NCBI GenBank assembly: GCA_963804885.1 | Contig: CAWDSF010000012.1 | Coordinates: forward strand, 186,001-250,000 | From: PALSA-1004 sp963804885 | GTDB taxonomy: Bacteria; Pseudomonadota; Gammaproteobacteria; Burkholderiales; SG8-41 | Direction: 5' to 3' | DNA length: 64,000 nt | Shown: one piece after another, positions 53,437-62,225 of the stretch | Numbering within the stretch: position 1 is the stretch's first letter | Layout: each line of letters starts with the position of its first letter | The notes under the pieces: model-generated | The model's database searches: none | The model's input: the letters and a program-made list of their open reading frames with translations, nothing else | Told to the model about the DNA's origin: nothing | Translations under genes and position numbers: made by a program

Positions 53437-54453
53437 TCAACGCGTGCCGCGCCGCTGGTATTTTGTCACGGCGCGCTCGTGGTCGGCGAGGTTATTCGAG
53501 AAGTGCGACGAGCCATCGCCGCGCGCAACGAAATACAGCGCTTTGCCGGGCGCCGGATTGAGCGCGGCAGTCAGGGCTGCGATGCCCGGCAGCGCGATCG
53601 GCGTCGGCGGCAGGCCGGTGCGCACATAAGTGTTGTACGGCCCATCGGCGAGGAGGTCGCGCTTGCGCAGGTTGCCGTCGAACTCCGCGCCCAGTCCGTA
53701 GATTACGGTCGGATCGGTCTGCAGCTGCATGCCGATTTTGAGACGGTTCGCGAACACTTCGGCGATCAGCGGGCGCTCGGCCGGCTGGCCGGTTTCTTTC
53801 TCCACGATGGATGCGAGGATCAGCGCTTCGTAGGGAGTCGCGAGCGGCAGCCCACCGGCGCGCGACTTCCACAAAGCATCCAGTTGCGTGCGCATCGCCC
53901 GGTGAGCGCGCTGCAGCAGCGCCAAATCGCTGGCGCCATTCGGAAAAAAATACGTGTCCGGCAAAAACCAGCCTTCGGCGGACCGCTCCGTAATTTCCAG
54001 GCGTGCGATCAATTCAGTTTCGGCCACGTCGCGCGTGTCGTGCTTCAACGCCGGGTGCGCATCGATTGCCTCGCGCAGCTGATTGAAAGTCCAGCCTTCG
54101 ACTACGGTCAGCTTATCCTGCCCGCGCACGCCGGACGTTATCATCTGCAGCAGCTTGTATGGGCTGATGGCATCGCGCACTTCGTAATTGCCGGCCTGCA
54201 CGTGCGTGGCATGCTGGCTCAACCGCCCGAGCACTTCGAATTGCCAGGGTGACGCCAGCACTCCGGCCTCGTTCATTTGCCGGGCCGCGCTGCGCAGGCT
54301 GCTGCCCTCCTTCAAGCTGAATTGCAATGGCGCGACGAAGGTGGTCTCGAGCAAGCCGTAACCGATCAGCCACGCAAAAAATGCCACGGTGAGCGCCAGG
54401 CCCAGCCAGAACAAGCGCTTTAAAAACAACTTAAGCGTTTTGAGCATCGGCAA
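53437..54453 (-). CDS. mltG: Endolytic murein transglycosylase MltG (YceG-like)
   Basis: This 338-residue inner-membrane protein has one N-terminal membrane helix (WLGLALTVAFFAWLIGYGLL). It cuts nascent glycan strands. The family signatures are VRGQDKLTVVEGWTFNQL, GWFLPDTYFFPNG, LILASIVEKETGQPAERPLI with the catalytic Glu, ADGPYNTYVRTGLPPTPIAL and LYFVARGDGSSHFSNNLADH. It overlaps pabC upstream by 23 bases and precedes tmk by 4, as in E. coli. Confidence 0.95.
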   Translation of the reverse strand: MPMLKTLKLFLKRLFWLGLALTVAFFAWLIGYGLLETTFVAPLQFSLKEGSSLRSAARQMNEAGVLASPWQFEVLGRLSQHATHVQAGNYEVRDAISPYKLLQMITSGVRGQDKLTVVEGWTFNQLREAIDAHPALKHDTRDVAETELIARLEITERSAEGWFLPDTYFFPNGASDLALLQRAHRAMRTQLDALWKSRAGGLPLATPYEALILASIVEKETGQPAERPLIAEVFANRLKIGMQLQTDPTVIYGLGAEFDGNLRKRDLLADGPYNTYVRTGLPPTPIALPGIAALTAALNPAPGKALYFVARGDGSSHFSNNLADHERAVTKYQRRGTR

Positions 54454-55239
54454 TCCAGCGCTGCATTTGCAGGGTCAGCGGCCCCGCCGCCCACGCTTTA
54501 CGCTCGAGCGCGATGACTGGCCAGACGCCGATCACGCTATTGACGACGAAAACCTCGTCGGCCGCGAACAGGTCATCAAGAGAGATCGCTTTTACTTGCA
54601 AGGGGATCGCGTGATTGCCGGCAAACTCGATGACGACGTCGCGCGTCACCCCGGCTACGCCGCACGCTGTCAGGTCCGGCGTAACCAGCGCCCCGGCCTT
54701 GGCAATAAACAAGTTGCTCATCGTGCCGCCGATCACGTTGTCGGCCGCATCGCAGAGCAGGCCTTCGGCGACCGTGGAGTCGCTCCATTCGGCCCGCGCG
54801 AGCACGTTTTCGAGCCGATTGAGATGCTTGACGCCGGCGAGCGCCGGCTGCGCCGCCAGCCGGAGGTTGCAAAGATGTACCTTCACGCCCTGCGTCGCAT
54901 GCGTGCCCGGATATTCCGGCAACGGCGAGGAAGCTACCACGCGCGTCGGCGCGGTGCGGATGGCGGCGCATAACCACGCACGCTGTCGCCGCGCGTCACG
55001 ATGATCTTGACGACGCAGTCGCGCGTGTCGAGCAGCGCAAGATCGCTTTCGAATGTGTCCCGGGACGGGCAATCGATTTTGAGCGCGGCGCAGTCCTGCG
55101 CGAGCTTCGCGTATTGGCGCTGCCACCAGACCGGCTTGCCCTGGCGCACGGGAAAAGTGCGAAAGACGCCGTCGCCGTAGGCGAGGCCGCGATCGCGCAC
55201 GCTGATCGTTGCGCCGGCGATGCCATTGATGAGATTCAT
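54431..55239 (-). CDS. pabC: Aminodeoxychorismate lyase, frameshifted near 54951
   Basis: This PLP enzyme releases p-aminobenzoate for folate synthesis. The start at 55239 reads MNLINGIAGATISVRDRGLA with YGDGVFRTFPVRQGKPVWW. After TRGDSVRGYAPP the frame is lost. One missing base restores APTRVVASSPLPEYPGTHAT, KHLNRLENVLARAEW, NVIGGTMSNLFIAKAGALVT and DEVFVVNSVIGVWPV, ending at 54431. The joined protein is about 269 residues. This fault is a deletion type, opposite to that in lepA. Confidence 0.92.
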
Positions 55240-55288
55240 ACCGTGGGGGCTGCTGCGATGGACGCGCTTCGCCGGCGCGGCGGCCAAA

Positions 55289-56527
55289 TCAGACTGCGCG
55301 GAATACCAGGCTGCCGTTGGTCCCGCCGAATCCGAACGAATTCGAGACCGCGACCTGGATCGGCATCTTGCGCGCCTCGTTCGGCACGTAGTCCAGATCG
55401 CATTGCGGATCCTGGTTGACGAGATTGATCGTCGGCGGCGCGATTTGCTCGTGCAACGCCAGCGCCGTGAACACCGCTTCGATGCCGCCGGCCGCGCCCA
55501 GCAAATGGCCGGTCATCGACTTGGTCGAGCTCACGGCAAGCTTTTTCGCGTGATCGCCGAAGCAGCGCTTTACCGCGACCGTTTCCGCGATATCGCCGAG
55601 CGGAGTCGAGGTGCCGTGCGCATTGATGTAATCCACCTGGTCAGGATTGACTCCGCCATTGCGCAATGCGTTGACCATGCAGCGCGCAGCACCCTCGCCG
55701 TCTTCGCACGGTGCGGTGATGTGGTGCGCGTCGGCGCTCAAGCCATAGCCGGCGAGCTCGCAGTAAATGCGTGCGCCGCGCTTTTTCGCGCGCTCGTATT
55801 CTTCGAGGACCAGCACTCCTGCCCCTTCGCCCAACACGAAGCCGTCGCGATCCTTGTCCCACGGGCGGCTCGCGAGCTCGGGCGCGTCATTGCGCGACGA
55901 CAGCGCGCGCGCCGCGCTAAAGCCGCCGACGCCCAGCGGGGAAACGCACGCTTCGGCGCCGCCGGCGATCATCACGTCGGCATCGCCGTATTCGATGTGA
56001 CGGCCGGCTTCGCCGATGCTGTGGTTGGCCGTCGTGCAGGCGGAGACGACCGAGATGTTCGGCCCTTTGAGACCGTACATGATCGACAGCTGTCCCGAGA
56101 TCATGTTGATGATGCTGCCCGGAACGAAAAACGGGGTTATCTTGCGCACGCCACCGGCGAGCATTGCGTCGTGAGTGTTCTCGATCAGCGGCAGCCCGCC
56201 GATGCCGGACCCTATGCAGACGCCGATTTGCTCGCGGTTTTCCTGCTCGAGGTCGAGGCCCGAGTCCTTGATCGCATCGATTGCGGCGGCGAGGCCGTAA
56301 TGGATGAACGTGTCGAAGCGGCGCGCCTCTTTCGGCGCGAGCCATTTCTCAACTTCAAAGCCTTTGACTTCCCCGGCGATCTGGCTCGGGAATTTGGCCG
56401 CGTCGAAACGCGTGATACGGGTGATGCCGGATTTGCCGGCGACGATGCTTCCCCATGCTTCGGGAATGCCAATCCCGACCGGAGAGATGATGCCGAGTCC
56501 GGTTACAACTACTCTGCGTCTTGCCAA
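55289..56527 (-). CDS. fabF: Beta-ketoacyl-ACP synthase II
   Basis: This 412-residue condensing enzyme elongates acyl-ACP chains. The catalytic Cys164 is in VVSACTTANHSIGEAG. The two catalytic His residues are in NAHGTSTPLGD and GHLLGAAGGIEAVF, and FGFGGTNGSLVF closes the protein. It lies 27 bases after acpP and 49 bases before pabC. Confidence 0.97.
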   Translation of the reverse strand: MARRRVVVTGLGIISPVGIGIPEAWGSIVAGKSGITRITRFDAAKFPSQIAGEVKGFEVEKWLAPKEARRFDTFIHYGLAAAIDAIKDSGLDLEQENREQIGVCIGSGIGGLPLIENTHDAMLAGGVRKITPFFVPGSIINMISGQLSIMYGLKGPNISVVSACTTANHSIGEAGRHIEYGDADVMIAGGAEACVSPLGVGGFSAARALSSRNDAPELASRPWDKDRDGFVLGEGAGVLVLEEYERAKKRGARIYCELAGYGLSADAHHITAPCEDGEGAARCMVNALRNGGVNPDQVDYINAHGTSTPLGDIAETVAVKRCFGDHAKKLAVSSTKSMTGHLLGAAGGIEAVFTALALHEQIAPPTINLVNQDPQCDLDYVPNEARKMPIQVAVSNSFGFGGTNGSLVFRAV

Positions 56528-56554
56528 TGGGGTGCCGCGGCGTGAGCCTGGTGG

Positions 56555-56791
56555 TTACTTGAGGTGGGATTTGATGTAATCGGTCGCTTGCTGAACCGTG
56601 GTGATCTTTTCGGCCTCTTCATCCGGAATTTCGCACTCGAACTCCTCTTCGAGCGCCATCACCAGTTCCACGGTATCGAGCGAATCGGCGCCGAGGTCGT
56701 TGACGAACGACGATTCGTTCTTGACATCGGCTTCGTTGACGCCCAGTTGCTCGGCTACAATTTTCTTGACGCGCTGCTCTATGTTTTCCAT
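56555..56791 (-). CDS. acpP: Acyl carrier protein
   Basis: This acidic 78-residue protein carries the phosphopantetheine site at Ser37 in LGADSLDTVELVMALEEEF. It is the substrate carrier for the surrounding Fab enzymes and the target of AcpS (25684). A ribosome site AAGGGG lies upstream. It shows the strong GAA/GAG-rich codon pattern of ACP. Confidence 0.98.
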   Translation of the reverse strand: MENIEQRVKKIVAEQLGVNEADVKNESSFVNDLGADSLDTVELVMALEEEFECEIPDEEAEKITTVQQATDYIKSHLK

Positions 56792-56880
56792 CTAATTCCC
56801 CTTCTGGAGTCGTCCGGTTTTTATGCAAAAAGTATTTTACCAAATCCGGCGCGGGCTACCTAACCCGCGCAATTTGCGCG

Positions 56881-57621
56881 CTAATCCATCAACATTCCGC
56901 CATTGACATGCAAAGTGGCGCCCGTAATGTACGCGGCCGCGGGGCCGGCGAGAAAAGCGACCGCGCCCGCAATGTCTTCGACCGCGCCGAGGCGCGCCAG
57001 CGGGATTTGTCCGATGAGTGCGGCGCGCTGCGTTGCATCAAGGTCGCGGGTCATGTCCGTATCGATAAAGCCGGGCGCCACGCAGTTTACCGTAATGTTG
57101 CGGCTGCCGATTTCGCGCGCGAGCGACTTGCTGAAACCGATCATGCCCGCCTTGGCCGCCGCGTAATTCGTCTGCCCGGCGTTGCCCATCACGCCGACCA
57201 CTGAAGTGATGTTGATGATGCGGCCCTGCCGCGCCTTCATCATCGGGCGCAGCACGAGTTTCGACAGCCGGTAAACCGACTTCAGGTTGGTCGACATGAT
57301 GTCGTCCCACTCCTCTTCTTTCATGCGCAGCAGCAGGTTGTCGCGCGTAATCCCGGCGTTGTTGACCAGGATGGCGATGTCGCCGCATTGCTTCTGCACC
57401 GCGGCCAGCGTCGCCTCGACCTGCGCCGCATCGTTGACGTTCATCGCAAAGCCGGCGCCTTTGATGCCGGCTGCCAGCAGATAAGCGCCGATGGCCTGGG
57501 CGCCCGCTTCGCTGGTTGCGGTGCCTGCGACCACGGCGCCCTGCCGGCCCAGCTCGAGCGCGATCGCCTGGCCGATGCCGCGCGTGGCGCCCGTGACCAG
57601 AGCCACTTGTCCGTTAAGCAT
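56881..57621 (-). CDS. fabG: 3-oxoacyl-ACP reductase
   Basis: This 246-residue SDR enzyme reduces 3-oxoacyl-ACP with NADPH. Motifs are TGATRGIGQAIALELGRQG, NNAGITRDNLLLRMKEEEWD and the catalytic Y-A-A-A-K after SVVGVMGNAGQTN. The C-terminus is ITGATLHVNGGMLMD. It starts inside the fabD end (8-base overlap) and precedes acpP. Confidence 0.97.
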   Translation of the reverse strand: MLNGQVALVTGATRGIGQAIALELGRQGAVVAGTATSEAGAQAIGAYLLAAGIKGAGFAMNVNDAAQVEATLAAVQKQCGDIAILVNNAGITRDNLLLRMKEEEWDDIMSTNLKSVYRLSKLVLRPMMKARQGRIINITSVVGVMGNAGQTNYAAAKAGMIGFSKSLAREIGSRNITVNCVAPGFIDTDMTRDLDATQRAALIGQIPLARLGAVEDIAGAVAFLAGPAAAYITGATLHVNGGMLMD

Positions 57622-58558
57622 CAGCCGCCTCCTTTAAGGCCTGCACCGATTGCGCGAGCGATGCCGCGTCGGCGATGGCGAAACCCTGCAGCCCGCTTTC
57701 GATGCGCCTCGTCATTCCTGCGAGCACCTTGCCCGGACCGCATTCGCCGACGTGGGTCACGCCGCTGCGCGCCATGTGTTGAATGATTTCAACCCAGCGC
57801 ACAGGGCTGCAGGCCTGCCGCGCGAGCGCGGCCTTGATTAGTTGCGGGTCCGTAACGACCGCGACATCGACGTTGTTGACGATCGGAATTTGCGGCGCGT
57901 GAAAAGTAATGCCGGCCAAAACCTGCTCGAGTCGCTCGGCAGCGGGCTTGAGCAGCGATGCGTGAAACGGTGCGCTGACCGGCAACATCACGGCGCGCTT
58001 CGCCCCCCTGGCCTTGGCGGCGGCAGCGGCGCGCTCGACCGCCGCCTTGTGTCCCGCGATCACGACCTGGCTCGGCGCGTTGAAATTCACCGCTTCGACG
58101 ACTTCGCCTTGCGCGCTCTCGGCGCATGCGGCGCGTACCGCGTCGTCGTCCAGGCCGAGGATGGCGGCCATCGCGCCGGTGCCGACCGGCACCGCGTCCT
58201 GCATGGCTTGCGCGCGCAGGCGGACCAGCGGCAGCGCATCGCGCAAAGAAACGACGCCGGCCACCACCAGCGCCGTGTATTCGCCCAGACTATGACCCGC
58301 GACGATCGCGGGCGCAGGACCGCCCGCCTCGCGCCACGCGCGATACACGGCGTAACCCGCGGCCAGCATGAGCGGTTGGGTATTGACGGTCGAATTCAAG
58401 TCTTCCGCAGGGCCGTCGGCTGCGAGCTGCCACAAGTCCTGCCCCAGGACCTCCGCGGCTTCGGCAAAAGTGTCGCGCACGGGTTTGCTGTCGGCGAAGC
58501 TTTGCAGCATGCCGACCGCCTGCGAGCCCTGTCCAGGAAAAACCAATGCGAGTTTCAT
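57614..58558 (-). CDS. fabD: Malonyl-CoA-ACP transacylase
   Basis: This 314-residue enzyme loads malonyl groups on ACP. Motifs are FPGQGSQAVGML, the nucleophile Ser90 in AGHSLGEYTALV, and the catalytic His in MLPVSAPFHASLLKPA. It follows fabH by 5 bases after correcting the fabH end and overlaps fabG. Confidence 0.97.
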   Translation of the reverse strand: MKLALVFPGQGSQAVGMLQSFADSKPVRDTFAEAAEVLGQDLWQLAADGPAEDLNSTVNTQPLMLAAGYAVYRAWREAGGPAPAIVAGHSLGEYTALVVAGVVSLRDALPLVRLRAQAMQDAVPVGTGAMAAILGLDDDAVRAACAESAQGEVVEAVNFNAPSQVVIAGHKAAVERAAAAAKARGAKRAVMLPVSAPFHASLLKPAAERLEQVLAGITFHAPQIPIVNNVDVAVVTDPQLIKAALARQACSPVRWVEIIQHMARSGVTHVGECGPGKVLAGMTRRIESGLQGFAIADAASLAQSVQALKEAADA

Positions 58559-58563
58559 CGCTG

Positions 58564-59522
58564 CTACATCTCCACGAGGGCTGCGCCCCAGGTGAAGCCG
58601 CCGCCGACGCCTTCCAGCAACACTTTATGGCCGGCTTGATGCGGCCGTCGCGCACCGCGACATCGAGCGCGAGCGGCACCGATGCCGCCGACGTATTGGC
58701 ATGGCTGTCGACGGTGACGATGACTTTTTCGGCGGCGATTCCAAGCTTCCTGGCGGTCGCATCGAGGATGCGCACGTTCGCCTGATGCGGAATCAGCCAG
58801 TCCACGTCCGCGGGCTTCATTTCGCACAACGCCAGCGTTTCCCGCGCGACTTCATCCAGCACGCGCACCGCCAGCTTGAATACCGCCTGCCCGTCCATGC
58901 GCAAAAACGGATCTCCCGTCACCTTGCCGCCGCAGACATGGCCAGGCGTCGACAGGATGCCGGCGTGCGAACCATCGGCGTGCAACACGCTCGCGCGCAC
59001 ACCGGGCGTTGCGGCTGCCGCCAATACAACCGCGCCGGCGCCGTCGCCGAACAATACGCAGGTGCCGCGATCTTCCCAATCGAGTATGCGCGAAAACACT
59101 TCGGCACCTACGACGAGCGCGCGCTTGTACATGCCGCTGCGGATGAATTTATCCGCGATGTCGAGCGCATAAACGAAGCCGGAACACACCGCCTGCACGT
59201 CGAATGCCGGACAGCGCTTGCTGCCCAGCCTCGCCTGTAGCACACAGGCCGTGCTTGGAAAAATAAAATCGGGCGTCGAAGTGGCGACGATGATCAGGTC
59301 GAGATCCGCCGCAGTTGTGCCTGACGCGGCAAGCGCCTGCAACGCGGCCTCGTACGCGAGGTCGCTCGATTTCTGGGCGGGGTCGGCAAGATGGCGCTGC
59401 CGTATGCCGGTGCGCGCGCGTATCCACTCGTCGGAGGTATCGACCCGGCGGGCCAACTCGTCGTTGCTCACGACATTGACCGGCAGGTAGCTGCCGGTGC
59501 CCACGATGCGCGAGTAGATCAC
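58564..59522 (-). CDS. fabH: Beta-ketoacyl-ACP synthase III, frameshifted near 58632
   Basis: This enzyme starts fatty acid synthesis by joining acetyl-CoA and malonyl-ACP. Cys113 is in VQAVCSGFVYAL, with LIPHQANVRILDATARKLGI (His) and DSHANTSAASVPLAL (Asn). After AVRDGRIKP the uncorrected frame runs on nonsensically through the fabD start. Adding one G at 58629-58635 (GGCC to GGGCC on the minus strand) restores GHKVLLEGVGGGFTWGAALV and a stop at 58564, giving a normal 319 residues. A homopolymer-type deletion in an essential gene points to sequence error. Confidence 0.95.
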
Positions 59523-60535
59523 GCTGCGTTTTCCTGGATCGCCGACATGCGCTCGGTGATCTTGCCGAGCACGCCGCTGCGCGCTTCGTCAGCCGCGCGG
59601 CCAGTCGCGATGCGAAACGACACGCGGTCGGCGGAACCGTGGCTCTTGACCACGATGCCGCGCAAGCCCAGCAGCGTCGCGCCGTTGTAGTTGCGCGGGT
59701 CGAAGCGGCGCTTGAATGCGTTGAGCACGGGCAGCGCCGCGACGCTCGCCGCGCGGGTCAGGAGGTTGCGGTTGAATTCCTCGCGCAGGTAAGTGCCCAG
59801 CATGCGCGCGATGCCCTCGGAGGCCTTGAGCGTCACGTTGCCGACGAAGCCATCGCATACGACCACGTCGGTGGTTCCCTTGTAGATGTCGTCGCCTTCG
59901 ACGTTGCCGTAGAAGTTAAGGCCGCTTGCGCGCAGCAGTTCACCCGCGTGCTTGACGACTTCGCTGCCTTTGATTTCTTCCTCGCCGATATTGAGCAGGC
60001 CGACGCTCGGCCGCTCCTTGTTTTCCACGGCGCTGACCAGCATCGCGCCCATGACGCCGAACTGCAGCAGGTGGTCAGCGGTGCAATCGACGTTGGCGCC
60101 GAGATCCAGCATGTAAGTGCGTCCGGTCAGCGTCGGCAGCACGGAACAGATGGCCGGGCGCTCGATGTCGGGCAACGTCTTGAGCACGAAGCGCGAGATC
60201 GCCATCAGCGCGCCGGTGTTGCCGGCGCTGACGCAGGCGTGCGCGACGCCGTCCTTGACGAGGTTGACCGCGACGCGCATCGAGGAATCTTTTTTTCCGC
60301 GCAGCGCGCTGGCCGGCGCCTCGTCCATGCCGACCGCCTCGCTCGCGTGCTGCACGGCAGTGCGTGCGAGCAGATCGCTGCGGGCTTTGCGCAATTCCTG
60401 GTTGATTTCGTCCTGCAGGCCGACCAGGACGACGTTGACGCCGTCGCACTGCCGCAGGAAATCCAGCGCCGCGGGCACGGTCACATGGGGGCCATGATCT
60501 CCACCCATGCAATCGACGGCGACCGTTACGTCCAT
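59519..60535 (-). CDS. plsX: Phosphate acyltransferase PlsX
   Basis: This 338-residue enzyme makes acyl phosphate from acyl-ACP for phospholipid synthesis. Motifs are VAVDCMGGDHGPHVTVPAAL, AGNTGALMAISRFVLKTLPD, LDLGANVDCTADHLLQFGVM and VVCDGFVGNVTLKASEGIAR. It overlaps fabH by 4 bases and follows rpmF, the standard order. Confidence 0.97.
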   Translation of the reverse strand: MDVTVAVDCMGGDHGPHVTVPAALDFLRQCDGVNVVLVGLQDEINQELRKARSDLLARTAVQHASEAVGMDEAPASALRGKKDSSMRVAVNLVKDGVAHACVSAGNTGALMAISRFVLKTLPDIERPAICSVLPTLTGRTYMLDLGANVDCTADHLLQFGVMGAMLVSAVENKERPSVGLLNIGEEEIKGSEVVKHAGELLRASGLNFYGNVEGDDIYKGTTDVVVCDGFVGNVTLKASEGIARMLGTYLREEFNRNLLTRAASVAALPVLNAFKRRFDPRNYNGATLLGLRGIVVKSHGSADRVSFRIATGRAADEARSGVLGKITERMSAIQENAA

Positions 60536-60611
60536 CTAATGTCCTCGCTGGCGCGAACCGTACATAGTGCGGCGCGCGTGACTACGCGAATCGACACCAA
60601 CCTCGCCGACC

Positions 60612-60791
60612 CTACTCGTCTTTGGTTTTGACGACTTTTTTTCCGCGGTAGTAGCCCGTCGGGCTGATGTGATGGCGCAAATGCACCTCCCCCGTCGTCG
60701 GTTCGACCGCGAGCGGCGGAGTGTTCAGAAAATCGTGCGAGCGATGCATGCCGCGCTTCGACGGGGACTTCTTGTTCTGCTGTACTGCCAT
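60612..60791 (-). CDS. rpmF: 50S ribosomal protein L32
   Basis: Reading the minus strand from the ATG at 60791 gives 59 residues: MAVQQNKKSPSKRGMHRSHD, then FLNTPPLAVEPTTGEVHLRH and HISPTGYYRGKKVVKTK-D-E, with stop TAG at 60612-60614. This is a normal L32. The zinc-binding Cys residues of some L32 forms are absent, so it is the C-minus type. GGAG lies just upstream. It sits between yceD and plsX as usual. Confidence 0.97.
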   Translation of the reverse strand: MAVQQNKKSPSKRGMHRSHDFLNTPPLAVEPTTGEVHLRHHISPTGYYRGKKVVKTKDE

Positions 60792-60803
60792 TTTGAAACT
60801 CCT

Positions 60804-61310
60804 TTACGTTCGATTCTTCGTACGTTCCTGCGTCAGCCGGGCCAGCGCCGCAAACGGCGATGCAACCGGCTCGCCTGCCGTCTTTACCGCCGGACTGCAT
60901 TCATTCTCGGCATGCCGCGGCGCCAGCGGTATCGCCAGCAGGACTTCGTCTTCCACCAGCGACCACACATCCGTCTGGGCGGCGGCTGGTATTCCGTCGA
61001 GATCGTCGAGCTCTGCGGTGTCGCCCCCTGCCTCGCCCGTCAACACCAGCAAATTCGTTTGCACCGCCACCGGAAAAACCAGCTTGCCGAGGCAGCGCTG
61101 GCATTGGAGATCGACGCTGCCCGCAACCGTCATGTGCAACCGCAACCGCTGCCGTCCATCGCGTCCGCCCGTCAGCTCGAATTGCAAATTGCCGTCGGTG
61201 TCGAACAGGCTGTCCGCCAGTCTGGAAAGTTCGCTGACCGGCACGCTGCCGCTCAACTGCTCGCCAGCGCGGGCAAATTCAAGACTGTCTATCGAAGCCC
61301 GTGCAGACAT
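60804..61310 (-). CDS. yceD: YceD/DUF177 family protein (23S rRNA accumulation)
   Basis: The start at 61310 (MSARASIDSLEFARAG, 168 residues) fits homologs. A much longer open frame upstream runs into the repeat element and is rejected. It keeps the C-x-R-C-L motif (LQCQRCLGKLVFPVAVQTNL) and the acidic middle. It is encoded 12 bases before rpmF, the conserved yceD-rpmF-plsX order. Confidence 0.92.
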   Translation of the reverse strand: MSARASIDSLEFARAGEQLSGSVPVSELSRLADSLFDTDGNLQFELTGGRDGRQRLRLHMTVAGSVDLQCQRCLGKLVFPVAVQTNLLVLTGEAGGDTAELDDLDGIPAAAQTDVWSLVEDEVLLAIPLAPRHAENECSPAVKTAGEPVASPFAALARLTQERTKNRT

Positions 61311-61375
61311 AAACCGCGCATGATAATATTTTCGCCCTAATCTGTCAAAACAAAATAACAGAAAACCCGCAGGAC

Positions 61376-61622
61376 TTAGAGTGCCTAACGCAACGAAACA
61401 CGTGTGCGTTGCGCCAGAATGGTGATGGCAAGGCGCGGAAGGCAATAGTTATTCATTGCCAAGACAACGCGTCACGCCGATTCTGGCTGCAACTTCGGGC
61501 TGGCACGAGTTTGGCCCATAACATTGTCGCAAGCCACTACTTAGAATGACAAGTCGCGGTCTTGCTCGCGTGAGCCAAATCGTGACAGCGCATCGCGTGT
61601 TTCGTTGCGTTAGGCACTCTAA
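61376..61622. mobile_element. 247-bp MITE-like element with 27-bp perfect terminal inverted repeats
   Basis: The left end (61376-61402) and the right end (61596-61622) are exact inverted copies of 27 bases, starting TTAGAGTGCCTAACGC and ending GCGTTAGGCACTCTAA. The ends can be read as TA-flanked, which would fit a TA target duplication of IS630/mariner-type elements. The 193-base core has no coding frame. It contains a nested stem of GCCAGAAT (61413-61420) and ATTCTGGC (61480-61487), with GGCAAT/ATTGCC inside. It occupies the divergent spacer between yceD and maf. No second copy was noticed in the window. Confidence 0.6.
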
Positions 61623-61631
61623 TCATAGCCG

Positions 61632-62225
61632 ATGCCCCACCCTGCCCCCGCCAAGCTCGTGCTTGCTTCGACCTCGCGCTATCGGCGCGAGTTGCTCTCC
61701 CGTCTCAACATTCCCTTCGAAGTGACGGCCCCCGCCGTCGACGAAGCACCACTAGCGGGGGAAGCGTCGCAGGCGCTGGCATTGCGCCTGGCGTGCCTGA
61801 AGGCGCAGTCGGTGCGGCATGCGTGGCCGGACGCGCTGATCGTCGGCAGCGATCAGGTGGCGGTCGTGGACGAAACGATCCTCGGCAAGCCGGGCAATTT
61901 CGACCGGGCGGCAGCTCAACTGAAGCTCATGCGCGGTAAGCCCGTGTATTTCCATACGGCTTTGTGCGTGCTCAACGCGCGCACTTCGCGGGAACAGACC
62001 GCACTAGTACCGGTTACTGTCCACATGCGCGACTATACGGACTCGCAGATTGAGCGTTACCTGCGCGCCGAAGAGCCCTACGACTGCGCCGGCAGCGCGC
62101 GCATCGAAGGGCTCGGCATCGCGCTGGTCGCCAAGCTCGAAGGCGATGACCCGAACGCGTTGATTGGACTGCCCCTTATCGCCCTGTGCGACATGCTGCG
62201 CAACGAAGGCTGGGAACTGCCGTGA
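61632..62225 (+). CDS. maf: Maf-family nucleotide pyrophosphatase
   Basis: This 197-residue protein has motifs LASTSRYRRELLSRLNIPFE, VGSDQVAVVDETILGKP, and FHTALCVLNARTSREQ. Maf proteins hydrolyse modified or canonical nucleoside triphosphates and are linked to septum formation. It starts just 9 bases after the inverted-repeat element, so the element probably carries or separates its promoter. Its TGA overlaps the GTG of the next gene. Confidence 0.93.
   Translation: MPHPAPAKLVLASTSRYRRELLSRLNIPFEVTAPAVDEAPLAGEASQALALRLACLKAQSVRHAWPDALIVGSDQVAVVDETILGKPGNFDRAAAQLKLMRGKPVYFHTALCVLNARTSREQTALVPVTVHMRDYTDSQIERYLRAEEPYDCAGSARIEGLGIALVAKLEGDDPNALIGLPLIALCDMLRNEGWELP

Noticed and set aside
61383..61615. 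An integron attC-like site (GCCTAAC and GTTAGGC ends).
   Set aside because: The distance between the cores is about 233 bases, far above the usual range. The L boxes are not evident and no integrase or cassette array is present.
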